Shown here piece after piece: positions 41,652-50,405 of a stretch of DNA of 64,000 nucleotides. Position numbers and translations under genes: made by a program. The notes under the pieces are model-generated. The model had not been told where the DNA came from, searched no databases, and was given only the letters and a program-made list of their open reading frames with translations. Every line of letters begins with the position of its first letter. Positions within the stretch are counted from its first letter, which is position 1. This DNA comes from Streptomyces piniterrae (GTDB lineage: Bacteria; Actinomycetota; Actinomycetes; Streptomycetales; Streptomycetaceae). The stretch spans positions 62,001-126,000 of the forward strand of contig NZ_SUMB01000015.1 of NCBI RefSeq assembly GCF_005048155.1, read 5' to 3'.

Positions 41652-42836
41652 ATGAAGGTCACTCACGATCAGGTGCTGGCCTGGCGGCTGCGACAGCAAA
41701 GCCTGGCGCCCCGTACCACCGCCTCGCCGACGGAGCTCGTCGAGCGTCTTGCCGGTGTCCAGGCGCAGATGGCCTCCGCCGCCGAACTCGCCGTCGCGAC
41801 CCGGCAGCGGGCTCCGGCCCCCGATGCCGTGCGGTCGGCCCTGGAGGCGCGTTCCGTGGTCAGGACCTGGGCGATGCGCGGCACCCTGCATCTGCTGCCG
41901 GCCGAGCGGATGGCGTCGTATCTCGCGCTGCTGGGTGCCGCCCGGACCTGGGAAAAGCCGTCCTGGCAGCGGGCGTTCGGGGTGAGTCCGGGGCAGCTGG
42001 AGACGCTCGGGGAGGCCGTCGACGACATCCTGGAGGGGCAGGTCCTCACCCGGCAGGAGCTGACGAAAGCGGTGCTGGCGCGCCGCGGTCTGGAGGAGTT
42101 GGGCGAGCAGTTGTCCTCCGGGTGGAGCACCGTCCTCAAACCGCTGTCCTGGACGGGGCGGTTGTGTCAGGGGCCGCCCCAGGGGCAGAAGGTGACGTTC
42201 ACCTCGCCGCGGTCGTGGGTGCCGGGCTGGCGCGGTCTGCCGGACCCGGAGGAGGCGGCCGCGACGGTGATTCCCGCGTACCTCAGGGCCCACGGCCCGG
42301 CCACGCCCGCCGCGTTCGACGCCTGGCTGCTGCGGGGTGCGACCCGTAAGGCCGTGCTCCGCGGCTGGTTCGCGTCGCTCGGCGACCGGCTGACGGAGGT
42401 CGAGGTCGATGGCGAGGGCGGCGCGTTCGTGCTGAGCGAGGACGCCGAGGCGCTGGCGCGGGCGAAGCCGTCGCGGGAGGTCCGGCTGCTGGCCGGCTTC
42501 GACCAGTACGTCCTCGGGCCCGGCACCGGGGACACCCGGCTGATCGCGGCCGGGCGGCGCAAGGCGGTGAGCCGGACGGCGGGCTGGATCTCGCCTGTGG
42601 TGGTGCACGGCGGCCGGGTGGCCGGGGTCTGGGAGTTCACCGAGCGGACGGTGGAGGTGACGCTGTTCGAGGAGCACGGCGCGGTGCCACGGGCGGGCCT
42701 GGAGGCGGAGGCCGCGCATCTGGCCCGCTGCACGGGACGCGAGCGACCGCTCGTCGTGCGTACGGGCTCCAGCCAAGGGGGCGTAGGCGCTGGTCAGGGG
42801 GATTGTCAGACCCAGGTGCAAGACTCGGGGTCATGA
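41652..42836 (+). CDS. Winged-helix DNA glycosylase-like protein (AlkZ/HTH_42 family)
   Basis: A 394-residue protein of the HTH_42 (DUF1006) family, which includes AlkZ and YcaQ, DNA glycosylases that remove bulky or cross-linked alkyl bases. The catalytic QxQ motif of AlkZ is present at Gln37 and Gln39 (ERLAGVQAQM), the same numbers as in the azinomycin-resistance enzyme. Other family segments are AMRGTLHLLPAERM and the C-terminal LLAGFDQYVLGPG. ATG 41652 gives the usual start MKVTHDQVLAWRLRQQ. Its stop overlaps the start of the DNA polymerase gene (ATGA), so the two proteins are made together. Confidence 0.88.
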   Translation: MKVTHDQVLAWRLRQQSLAPRTTASPTELVERLAGVQAQMASAAELAVATRQRAPAPDAVRSALEARSVVRTWAMRGTLHLLPAERMASYLALLGAARTWEKPSWQRAFGVSPGQLETLGEAVDDILEGQVLTRQELTKAVLARRGLEELGEQLSSGWSTVLKPLSWTGRLCQGPPQGQKVTFTSPRSWVPGWRGLPDPEEAAATVIPAYLRAHGPATPAAFDAWLLRGATRKAVLRGWFASLGDRLTEVEVDGEGGAFVLSEDAEALARAKPSREVRLLAGFDQYVLGPGTGDTRLIAAGRRKAVSRTAGWISPVVVHGGRVAGVWEFTERTVEVTLFEEHGAVPRAGLEAEAAHLARCTGRERPLVVRTGSSQGGVGAGQGDCQTQVQDSGS

Positions 42837-44512
42837 GATGGGCGGTGGTGGAGACGGGCGACGGGGGTGCTCGTCTCTGCCCGCTCGCCCCCGATGGCCG
42901 GCCTGCCGGTCCGGTGCTGGAGGAACCGTCGCTCGCGGCGGCGGTGCGGGCGCGTCCCGAGGTCGAGCGGTGGGTGTGGCGGTCCACCGCGGAGACGTAT
43001 CGGCGGCTGCTGGCGGCGGGGGTGCGGGTCGAGCGCTGCTATGACGTGGAGGCCGCCGAGTCGCTGCTGATCGGCCACGAAGAGGGCCAGTCGGGCCAGC
43101 CGCGCTCGCTGGCCGCCGCCTGGGCCCGGCTGCACGGCCTGCCGGTCCCGGAGGACGCGCCCGCGCGGGCCGCCGACACCCAGCCCTCTCTGTTCGAGCC
43201 GGGCCCGGTGCCGCTGCCGCCCGGCACGGACGAGCTCACGGCCCTGTTGGAGGTCTACGCCGGCCAGGTGGCGCGTACGGCGAAGACCGAGCATCCGGAG
43301 CGGATGCGGCTGCTGCTGGCCTCGGAGTCGGCGGGGATGCTGGTCGCCGCGGAGATGACCCGGGCCGGGCTGCCCTGGCGCGCGGATGTGCACCGTGAGC
43401 TGCTGGACGGGCTGCTGGGCGATCGCTATCCGGGCGGTCTTGAGCCGCGCCGGATGGCGGAGCTGGCGGAGGAGGTGTCCCGGGCCTTCGGGGCGGACGC
43501 CAGGGTGCGCCCCGACCTGCCGAACGAGATCATCAAAGCTTTTGCCGGCGCCGGGATTCCTCTCACCTCCACCCGCAAATGGGAGCTCCAGAAGATCGAC
43601 CATCCGGCGGTGGCACCGCTGCTGGCGTACAAGTCGCTCTACCGCCTGCACACCGCCCATGGCTGGTCTTGGCTCCAACAGTGGGTGCACGACGGCCGGT
43701 TCCGCCCCGAATACCTCCCCGGCGGCACGGTCTCCGGGCGCTGGACCACCAACGGCGGCGGCGCGCTGCAGATCCCCAAGGTGATCCGGCAGGCCGTGCT
43801 CGCCGACCCGGGATGGCGCCTGGTGGTCGCCGACGCCGACCAGATGGAGCCGCGGGTGCTGGCCGCCGTCTCCCGCGACCGGGGCCTGATGGAGGTGGCC
43901 GGCAGCGGCGAGGATCTGTACGCCGATCTGGCCGCCCGCGCCTTCGACGGCGACCGCGACCAGGCCAAGCTCGGTCTGCTGGGCGCCATTTACGGCCAGA
44001 CCTCGGGCGACGCCCTCAAGCACATGGCCGACCTGCGCCGCCGCTATCCGGCCGCGGTCGCCTATGTCGACGACGCGGCGCGCGCCGGCGAGGAGGGCCG
44101 ACTGGTGCGCACCTGGATGGGTCGCACCTGCCCGCCCGCATCCATGGCGGCACCCGACGAAGCGGGCCTGCCCCAGGAGGAGGACCCGCCCACCGGTTAC
44201 GGCAGCAGCTCGGCGGCCCGCGCCCGCGGCCGGTTCACCCGTAACTTCGTCGTCCAGGGCAGCGCCGCCGACTGGGCGCTGTTGATGCTGGCCGCGCTGC
44301 GCCGCTCGCTCTCCGAGGCGGATCTCCGTGCCGAACTGGTTTTCTTCCAGCACGACGAGGTGATCGTGCACTGTCCCGCGGAGGAGGCGGCGAAGGTGTC
44401 CGAGGCGATCACGGCGGCGGCCGACGCGGCGGGCCGGATCGCGTTCGGGGAAACCCCGGTCCGCTTCCCGTTCACCATCGCGGTGGTGGACTGCTATGCG
44501 GAGGCGAAGTAG
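42833..44512 (+). CDS. Family A DNA polymerase with an exonuclease-like N-terminal part
   Basis: A 559-residue polymerase I-like protein, annotated in other streptomycetes as bifunctional 3'-5' exonuclease/DNA polymerase. Polymerase motif A is DADQMEPR (334-341), motif B has Arg375, Lys379 and YG at 387-388, and motif C is HDE at 507-509. It is shorter than Pol I (about 900 residues): there is no 5' nuclease domain, and the N-terminal 150 residues lack obvious exonuclease acidic residues. It is translationally coupled to the AlkZ-like gene, so the pair may act in one repair path. Convergent with the TetR gene, four bases away. Confidence 0.9.
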   Translation: MRWAVVETGDGGARLCPLAPDGRPAGPVLEEPSLAAAVRARPEVERWVWRSTAETYRRLLAAGVRVERCYDVEAAESLLIGHEEGQSGQPRSLAAAWARLHGLPVPEDAPARAADTQPSLFEPGPVPLPPGTDELTALLEVYAGQVARTAKTEHPERMRLLLASESAGMLVAAEMTRAGLPWRADVHRELLDGLLGDRYPGGLEPRRMAELAEEVSRAFGADARVRPDLPNEIIKAFAGAGIPLTSTRKWELQKIDHPAVAPLLAYKSLYRLHTAHGWSWLQQWVHDGRFRPEYLPGGTVSGRWTTNGGGALQIPKVIRQAVLADPGWRLVVADADQMEPRVLAAVSRDRGLMEVAGSGEDLYADLAARAFDGDRDQAKLGLLGAIYGQTSGDALKHMADLRRRYPAAVAYVDDAARAGEEGRLVRTWMGRTCPPASMAAPDEAGLPQEEDPPTGYGSSSAARARGRFTRNFVVQGSAADWALLMLAALRRSLSEADLRAELVFFQHDEVIVHCPAEEAAKVSEAITAAADAAGRIAFGETPVRFPFTIAVVDCYAEAK

Positions 44513-44516
44513 GGCT

Positions 44517-45149
44517 CTAGGCCCGCGCTGCCCCATCCGATGATCCGGGAAGGGGCTCGACGGTCGAGATCAGGCCGCGGGTGATCCGTACCATCGCCGC
44601 CACCAGCAGCTCGCGGGGCCGGTCGGGCCGCTCCAGCCACCACAGGGCGAGCCCGTAGAGGGAGCTGCGGATCGCCTCGCCCAGCGGCTCCAGCTCGGCC
44701 TCAGGGATGCCGGGCACGAACTCGCGGAGCAGGGACATATCGGTCTCCCGCTGCCTGCGTTGCAGTTCGCGGTGGAACGCCTGCACCTCCGCGTCCCCGG
44801 TGGTGTCGCGGAACATCATGCGCCAGGTGTACGGATGCGTCTCCACATACCCGAACCAGGCGTCGTACATCGCCCGCATCCGGGCGTCCAAGTCCCCCTC
44901 GCCGTGCAACAGTTCACGGATGGGGGCGGCTGCCAGCTCGTCGCGGTGCCGCTCCAGCAGGGCGAGGTGCAGCTCCTGCTTGGAGTCGAAGTGGCGGTAG
45001 AGCATCGGCTTGCTCAGACCGGCTTCGGCGGCGATCTCCCCGATGGTGGTGCCCGCGAAGCCACGCTCGGCGAAGAGCCGGGCGGCGGTGTCCTCGATAC
45101 GTGTCCGCGCCTCGGCGCGGGCGGCACGACTCCGGTCGATCTCACTCAT
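44517..45149 (-). CDS. TetR-family transcriptional regulator
   Basis: A 210-residue repressor. The N-terminal helix-turn-helix is AARLFAERGFAGTTIGEIAAEAGLSKPMLYRHFDSKQEL; the C-terminal ligand domain is of the usual TetR_C length. It is divergent from the monooxygenase-like gene at 45373, so that gene is the likely target. GGAGCAGCGC precedes the ATG. Confidence 0.93.
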   Translation of the reverse strand: MSEIDRSRAARAEARTRIEDTAARLFAERGFAGTTIGEIAAEAGLSKPMLYRHFDSKQELHLALLERHRDELAAAPIRELLHGEGDLDARMRAMYDAWFGYVETHPYTWRMMFRDTTGDAEVQAFHRELQRRQRETDMSLLREFVPGIPEAELEPLGEAIRSSLYGLALWWLERPDRPRELLVAAMVRITRGLISTVEPLPGSSDGAARA

Positions 45150-45322
45150 GCGCTGCTCCGGTCGGTTTCGTTCATGCGCTTACGTTCTCGCCCTCACGTT
45201 CTCGCTTCGAGGGCATGCGGCTCATGCGAGGTGGCTCGTAGCGCACGGAATCTGGCTTGATCAGGCCCGTGATTTCGACTGGCGGCGGGGCCCACGATGA
45301 AGGATACTCATTCGTGTACCGC

Positions 45323-45357
45323 TTGGTATACGCATAAGTAACTTGGTAGCGCCAAGA
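45323..45357. promoter_or_regulatory. Candidate TetR operator region
   Basis: CTTGGTA occurs twice (45323-45329, 45343-45349), 20 bases apart, and the second copy forms the inverted repeat CTTGG TAGCG CCAAG (45343-45357). It sits 16 bases upstream of the monooxygenase-like gene start. TetR binding is inferred from position only. Confidence 0.45.
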
Positions 45358-45372
45358 TACGGGGGACCCGAC

Positions 45373-46113
45373 GTGATCGTTTCCGTACACCTCGCCGACA
45401 TCGGTGCCCGCGCCGCGCTCGCCGCCCTCCGCGACCGCCCACACCCGGGCAACACCCCCGGCCTCCGTTACGCCGAGACCACCATCACCGGCGGCATCGC
45501 CGCGGGCCTGCCCAAGGTGCGCCTCGGCCGGGCCGCACTGATCGCCGCGTGGGAGGACGACGCCGCGCTCGACCGTTTCCTCGCCGAGGACCCAACGGCC
45601 CGGCGCCTGGCCCGCGGCTGGCATGTGCGCCTCCAGCCTCTCCGGGTCTCGGGCTCGTGGAGCCCGATGCCGGTGGACATAGCCCCCGCCGCGGCGCTGG
45701 ACGACGAGGACGGGCCGGTGGCCGTCCTCACCCTCGGGAGGTTGCGACTGCGCCGCGCGGTGCCGTTCCTGCGCGCCAACTCCAGAGCCTCCGGTCAGGC
45801 CGCGGCCGATCCGTCGATGGTCGCCTCCATAGCCCTGGCCAGACCGCCCCGCTTCGTCGCCACCTTCTCGATATGGCGAAGCGAGTCGGCGATGAGCCGC
45901 TACGCGTACGGCACCGCGCAGCCGCGGCAGAGGGGCGTGGCCACGAGACACGAGTCAGCGGGCAACCAGCACAAGCAGGTGATCAAACAGCATCAGGCGG
46001 ACCCGTTCCATCACGAAGCGGCCTTTGTGCGCTTCCGGCCGTACGCCTCCCAGGGCACACTGGACGGACGCGAACCGGTGGCGGCAGCCATGGCCGCAGC
46101 CACCCAGCCGTAG
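45373..46113 (+). CDS. Monooxygenase-like protein (CrtA/spheroidene monooxygenase-like)
   Basis: A 246-residue protein. The pattern GLRYAETTITGGIAAGLPKVRLGRAALIAAWEDDAALDRFL, FLRANSRASGQAAADPSMVASIALARPPRFVATFSIWRS, and SRYAYG resembles the heme-dependent CrtA-like monooxygenase family (annotated as spheroidene monooxygenase or DUF3291-like). The hydroxylation substrate is unknown; no carotenoid genes are nearby. GTG 45373 with GGGGGA upstream is chosen over the longer frame from 45343. Regulation by the divergent TetR is likely. Confidence 0.75.
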   Translation: MIVSVHLADIGARAALAALRDRPHPGNTPGLRYAETTITGGIAAGLPKVRLGRAALIAAWEDDAALDRFLAEDPTARRLARGWHVRLQPLRVSGSWSPMPVDIAPAAALDDEDGPVAVLTLGRLRLRRAVPFLRANSRASGQAAADPSMVASIALARPPRFVATFSIWRSESAMSRYAYGTAQPRQRGVATRHESAGNQHKQVIKQHQADPFHHEAAFVRFRPYASQGTLDGREPVAAAMAAATQP

Positions 46114-46254
46114 CCCGGGCACAGTTGTGGCGCCGGCCCCGCTCGCCGACTTCGATCTCGTCATCTCCGATGATCTGCTTCCCTAGGAGGAGCAGAACAC
46201 GCTTCAATCCCGGGGTGTGCGGTATCAGTTGCCGACGGAGAGGACCCACTGGTC

Positions 46255-46698
46255 ATGAGCGGTGAGACAGCGGAATCGCGCGAGGATGTCACCGCCCGCC
46301 CCGGGCTGGAGCGCGTCAACCCGCCCCATCTGGCGCCGCCGACCGGATTCAGCCATGCCGTCCGCGCCACATCCGGCACCATGGTGTTCCTCGCCGGGCA
46401 GACCGCCCTCGACGGTGCGGGCCGGATCGTCGGCGACGGCATCGTCGAGCAGTTCGAGCGGGCGCTGGCAAACCTCCTGGAGGCGGCCGCGGCCTCCGGC
46501 GCCGGCCCGTCCGACCTAGCCAAACTCACCGTATTCGCCGTCGACATCGCCGACTACCGGCGGCATTCCCGGGCTATCGGCCAGGTGTGGAAGCGCCTGG
46601 TGGGCGGCGACTTCCCCGCCATGGCGGTCATCGGCGCGACCCGTCTGTGGGACGAGGCGGCTTTGGTCGAACTCGAAGGCATCGCCGTCGTCCGATAG
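46255..46698 (+). CDS. RidA family protein
   Basis: A 147-residue YjgF/YER057c/UK114-fold protein. Typical features are VFLAGQTALDGAGRIVGDGIVEQFERALANLLEAAAASGAGPSDLAKLTVFA and the end AMAVIGATRLWDEAALVELEGIAVV. The usual catalytic Arg of RidA in the R-x-C/A-V motif is not evident (the sequence reads IGATRLWDEA), so deaminase activity on 2-aminoacrylate is uncertain; many RidA subfamilies lack it. GGAGAGG precedes the ATG. Confidence 0.88.
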   Translation: MSGETAESREDVTARPGLERVNPPHLAPPTGFSHAVRATSGTMVFLAGQTALDGAGRIVGDGIVEQFERALANLLEAAAASGAGPSDLAKLTVFAVDIADYRRHSRAIGQVWKRLVGGDFPAMAVIGATRLWDEAALVELEGIAVVR

Positions 46699-47345
46699 AG
46701 GGCCGTTCACCTACCCACGGCGATGTCCCTTAGGGGGTGGTCGAACAGATCCCCTAGGGGATGCAGGGTCCCCTTGCATGCCACAACGCGGGGGCAGCGG
46801 GCGGTATTCCGGCGCGTGTTGCGATCGCTGGTTGCTACGCCCACCGGAGTCGCAACGCTGGAGCCGCCGGCACCGCGCTCGCGGGCACTGCAGTCACCGG
46901 CACCGCAGCCGTTGGCACCGGAGTCACCGGCACCACAGCCCCCAGCACTACAACCGCCGGCACCACAGCGGCCAGCACCGCAGTCACCAGCACCACCGCC
47001 CCCGGCACCACAGCCGCCAGCACCGGAGTCGCCAGCACGTCAGTCGCGGGCGCCACAACCGCCCGCACCGCAGCCGCCGGCACGTCAGTCGCGGGCACCA
47101 CAACCGCCCGCACCACAGCCGCCGGCACGTCAGTCGCGGGCACCACAACCGCCCGCACCACAGCCGCCGGCACGTCAGTCGCGGGCACCACAACCGCCCG
47201 CACCACAGCCGCCGGCACGTCAGTCGCGGGCACCACAACCGCCCACACCACAGCCGCCGGCACGTCAGTCGCGGGCACCACAACCGCCCACACCACAGCC
47301 GCAACCGCGGGCGCGCGCGAAGCGCGGCGCCCGCGGTGACGGAGG
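46699..47345. other. Low-complexity spacer containing a tandem repeat
   Basis: About 650 bases between ridA and the acyltransferase gene. From about 46860 on it consists of degenerate 15-base units of the type GCACCACAGCCGCCG, tightening into an exact 45-bp repeat at 47041-47310. Long frames are open on both strands only because stop codons are absent from the repeat. The encoded peptides (for example PPAPQPPARQSRAPQ) have no signal, no start signal of quality, and no family. The start of the region has CCCCTAGGGG at 46752-46761. I treat it as non-coding. Confidence 0.6.
47041..47310 (+). repeat. Six-copy 45-bp tandem repeat
   Basis: Units begin CAGTCGCGGGCACCACAACC at 47041, 47086, 47131, 47176, 47221 and 47266. 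Copies 3 and 4 are identical; the others differ by a few bases. Copy number is likely to vary between strains. Confidence 0.9.
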
Positions 47346-48818
47346 CTACTTTCGTCCGCGGGCCATGCCCACCGGATCCTTCCTGAACGCCCAGGTCATC
47401 TTGGGCTCCATCGCGAACCGGAACATCCGCTGGACAGGCGGTGTGCACAGCACCGTGACCACGGTTCCCGCGATCAGGGTCAGCAGCACCGCGCCCCACG
47501 GCGTGTGCATCCACGCGTAGGTGTCGTACCAGCCCCAGAACCGCGAGCCCTTGGCCAGGAAACCGTGCAGCAGATAGCCGTACAGGGTGCCCGCGCCCAG
47601 CGCCGTACACCACATCGTGCGCCCCGGAATCCAGGCGAAGAAGCAGGCCACCAGCACCATCGAGCAGCCGAACATGGCGAGCGTCATCACCCCGCCGCTC
47701 CACCACGGTGCGGCCAGTTCCTGTGCACTGTCCCGGTGGTAGAACCACGCCGCATTCATCCGCGGCGCCGCCCAGTACGCGAAGACCAGCGCGAAGGCGA
47801 AGACCGGCACCGCCGCGATCCGCGCCTGCCGGCGGCGTACGAGCTTGAAGTGCTCGGGCTTCAGGCACAGCCCGACCACGAAGAACGGCAGGAACTGCAG
47901 CGTCCGCTGAAGATCCAGGTCCTTGCCGATGTTCGGCGAAAGTGACGCGAGTACGGCGATGGACAGCGCGAGCGGAAGCGGCCAACGCACGATCTTCCAC
48001 AGCGGGGTGGTCAGCCGCCAGACGAACAACGCCAGCAGGAACCAGGTCAGATACCAGGGATCCGTGAGGCTGATCGGATAATCCGGGTCGTCATCCGCCC
48101 ACCTCTTGAAGAGCGTGTACGCGACTTCGAAAAGGATGTACGGGACGGCGATGCCGGTGATCAGCCGCTGCAACCGGTCCTTGCGCATATCGAAACTGCG
48201 CGAGAAATAGCCGGAGATGATGATGAACGCCGGCATATGGAAGGCGTAGACGGTGATGTAGAGGGCGGCAGCCGCGCGGCTGCCGTCGCGCAGCGGTTCC
48301 CAGGAGTGCCCCATCGCCACCAGAACGATGGCCAGGTATTTCGCGTTGTCGAAGAACGCGTCACGCTGCTTCACCTGGGCGCCGGCATTGCCACCGGCCT
48401 TGGTTCCGGGCTTGGCGTGCGCCTTCGCGTGGCCTCTCCCCCTGGGCTTCGCATGCGATCTGGCAGCGGCCCCGGCGCCCGGGCCGGCGTGCGCCGACGA
48501 CGGCCGCTCGGTCAGCGCGTCCGTCGCAACCGTCCCACCTGCGGCAACCGCTGTGTTCGCCGCAGCCGCCGTGGCAGCAGTGGCCCTCGTGGCCGTTGCC
48601 GCGGCGCCGTTCGCAGCGGACCACGACCGGCCACCCGCGTACCCGGAATCGGCCGCATACGACGCATCCGCCGCATACCCGGAACCAGCCGCGTACGCCG
48701 GATCGGCCGCATACGACGAATCCGCCGCATATGCCGAATCCGCCGCGTCATTCGGCACCTGCCGCTGCGGGGGAAGAGGCACCCGCCGATCGCCGTACGA
48801 GGGAAAATTGTTGTTCAA
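47346..48818 (-). CDS. Acyltransferase 3-family membrane protein with a repetitive N-terminal region
   Basis: A 490-residue protein. Residues from about 160 form a 10-helix membrane acyltransferase of the fucose-4-O-acetylase/OafB type (RDAFFDNAKYLAIVLVAMGHSWEPL, then the FHMPAFIIISGYFS loop). Residues 20-62 hold a (S/P)YAAD-type repeat (YAADSSYAADPAYAAGSGYA) followed by Ala-rich, then basic HAKPRGRGHAKAH segments; these are probably cytoplasmic or disordered. TTG 48818 (LNNNFPSYGDRR) is taken as start because GGGAGG lies just upstream; no ATG is available and the frame is open to another TTG at 48896. Acceptor substrate unknown. Confidence 0.85.
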   Translation of the reverse strand: MNNNFPSYGDRRVPLPPQRQVPNDAADSAYAADSSYAADPAYAAGSGYAADASYAADSGYAGGRSWSAANGAAATATRATAATAAAANTAVAAGGTVATDALTERPSSAHAGPGAGAAARSHAKPRGRGHAKAHAKPGTKAGGNAGAQVKQRDAFFDNAKYLAIVLVAMGHSWEPLRDGSRAAAALYITVYAFHMPAFIIISGYFSRSFDMRKDRLQRLITGIAVPYILFEVAYTLFKRWADDDPDYPISLTDPWYLTWFLLALFVWRLTTPLWKIVRWPLPLALSIAVLASLSPNIGKDLDLQRTLQFLPFFVVGLCLKPEHFKLVRRRQARIAAVPVFAFALVFAYWAAPRMNAAWFYHRDSAQELAAPWWSGGVMTLAMFGCSMVLVACFFAWIPGRTMWCTALGAGTLYGYLLHGFLAKGSRFWGWYDTYAWMHTPWGAVLLTLIAGTVVTVLCTPPVQRMFRFAMEPKMTWAFRKDPVGMARGRK

Positions 48819-49129
48819 GGGCCCTCCCGGAACGAACCCAGGGAAGGAGCTGAACGCGGGCCCACACCGGGCCGCAAATCGGAACCCAAAAGCCAAATCC
48901 TGCGTCTTAGTTCTTTTACGGGGAGTGAGGCGGCGTCGAACATCCCGAGCACCTTAGCCTCGCCACGGGAATACCGTAAATCCCCGCCAGCCGCAGTCCA
49001 CCCGCCACCCTCCCGCCCTCCACAGCACCTTCACGGCGTGAGCGAAAGGCCCAGGCCAACCATGGTTCTGCGGGCCGACGGAGCGCGACAGCGCGGCATG
49101 AACGAAGTCTCGGAACCCCTGAACGGAGC
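48819..49129. other. Spacer between the acyltransferase and GDPD genes
   Basis: About 310 bases holding the acyltransferase promoter region (AT-rich near 48890-48930) and the end of the GDPD transcript. No gene or strong hairpin was recognised. Confidence 0.4.
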
Positions 49130-50014
49130 CTAAGCGATAACCCCTTCGATCCGCCGCATCGAGGCCGCCCGCGCGCTCCCATCCTCCCCTACGTCCCACG
49201 CATAGATCTCCAACGGCCGACCGTGCGCGCCGCGCAGCCGATGCACCGCCTCGACCCAGCGTGAACTGATCGCAGAGAGACGGGGGTTGATCTGGTCGGT
49301 GAATCGCGCATAACGCGCCAGCTTGTCCATCCGGGGTGCCCCGAGAATCCCCGTACGCACCTGGGGCGCCAGTTCGTGCACGGTCTTGATGCATCGTGCG
49401 CAAAAGCTCTGAACAACCAGTCGGCCCTGGACATGCGCACGATCGAGCCAGCCCCGCCGGCGCAGTTCGCGGAGGATCTGCGCCTCGATTCCCGGGTAGC
49501 GCCGGGGAGCCTTGATCTCCAGCAAAAGCCGCTGCCCATTTTGGTCCAGACGGCGCAAATAGTCGGCCAGCGTCGGCACCCGCTCCCCCGCGAACCGCTC
49601 CCCGAACCAGCTTCCGGCGTCCAGCCGCGCGATCTCGGCGGCCGTGAAATCCCCGACCCGCCACGGCGCCCGTCCGGGAAACACCTTCTCCACGTCCGTC
49701 GTCCGGTTCAGGGTCGTGTCATGTATGACGACCAGTTTGCCGTCCTTGGTGCGCTGCACATCGTTCTCGACCCATACGAGTCCCCGCCGGTGCGCCGCAT
49801 CCACCGCGGCGAGCGTGTTCTCCGGTGCGTGTTGGGCGGCGCCCCGATGCGCGATCACCAGTGGCGCCTCCGCACCCCGCACGGACCCGGCCTCGGCTCC
49901 GCCCCCCACACCGACCTTGACACCCGGGACGGCCGCCACCGCGGAGGACGACATCGCCGTCGTGACCAGGAAGGCAAGAGCCGCGGCGACGATCCGCGTC
50001 GAACTCTGCAGCAT
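49130..50014 (-). CDS. Secreted glycerophosphodiester phosphodiesterase
   Basis: A 294-residue exported enzyme that cleaves glycerophosphodiesters (from lipids or teichoic acids) to glycerol-3-phosphate and alcohol. Signal peptide 1-28. Catalytic and metal residues: HRG at 56-58, ENT at 65-67, Glu83 and Asp85 in VENDVQ, His98-Asp99 in VIHDTTLNRTTD. GGAGG lies nine bases before ATG. It is divergent from the GNAT gene at 50406. Confidence 0.92.
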   Translation of the reverse strand: MLQSSTRIVAAALAFLVTTAMSSSAVAAVPGVKVGVGGGAEAGSVRGAEAPLVIAHRGAAQHAPENTLAAVDAAHRRGLVWVENDVQRTKDGKLVVIHDTTLNRTTDVEKVFPGRAPWRVGDFTAAEIARLDAGSWFGERFAGERVPTLADYLRRLDQNGQRLLLEIKAPRRYPGIEAQILRELRRRGWLDRAHVQGRLVVQSFCARCIKTVHELAPQVRTGILGAPRMDKLARYARFTDQINPRLSAISSRWVEAVHRLRGAHGRPLEIYAWDVGEDGSARAASMRRIEGVIA

Positions 50015-50405
50015 GGACGAGCCTCCTGGTTACTCACCCGCAGACGACAACGCCCACGTCAGGTATGCCCCATGACCCCTGCAGCCCTTTCGTCCGGGAA
50101 TATGGCGGCCCCTCCAACATGCCCCGATCCCCCCGCGCCCGCCACGCGAACGTCCCCCGGACCGCGCCGTATCGCCCGCCATCTCGCCCGTTTTCCGCAG
50201 GTCAGCGCGGTGCGGTCAGTCGCGGGGAGCAGCCCTCCATCCGTGCGTCACCGTCACGAAGCGTCGCGGGCGTAGGCGCGTCACGTCCGTCGGTACATTG
50301 CCGTCATCGACATATCGCCGCCATTCGCCCGATCCGGCACCAACCGCCGACTCCCGCGCCCCGCGTCCCGCGCCCCGTGTCCGCTCGGCCACTCCAGGAG
50401 AGCCG
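50015..50405. other. Divergent promoter region between GDPD and GNAT genes
   Basis: About 390 bases. The frame of the GNAT gene stays open into it but carries no recognisable protein. No palindrome or other motif was identified. Confidence 0.4.

Noticed and set aside
46723..47520. A 265-codon Pro/Ala-rich frame across the 45-bp repeat
   Set aside because: No ribosome-binding site, no export signal, no domain, and it runs into the antisense of the acyltransferase gene. All frames of the repeat are open by composition.
46984..48000. Minus-strand long frame across the repeat and acyltransferase
   Set aside because: It overlaps the acyltransferase gene in another frame, and that gene has clear transmembrane and family patterns.
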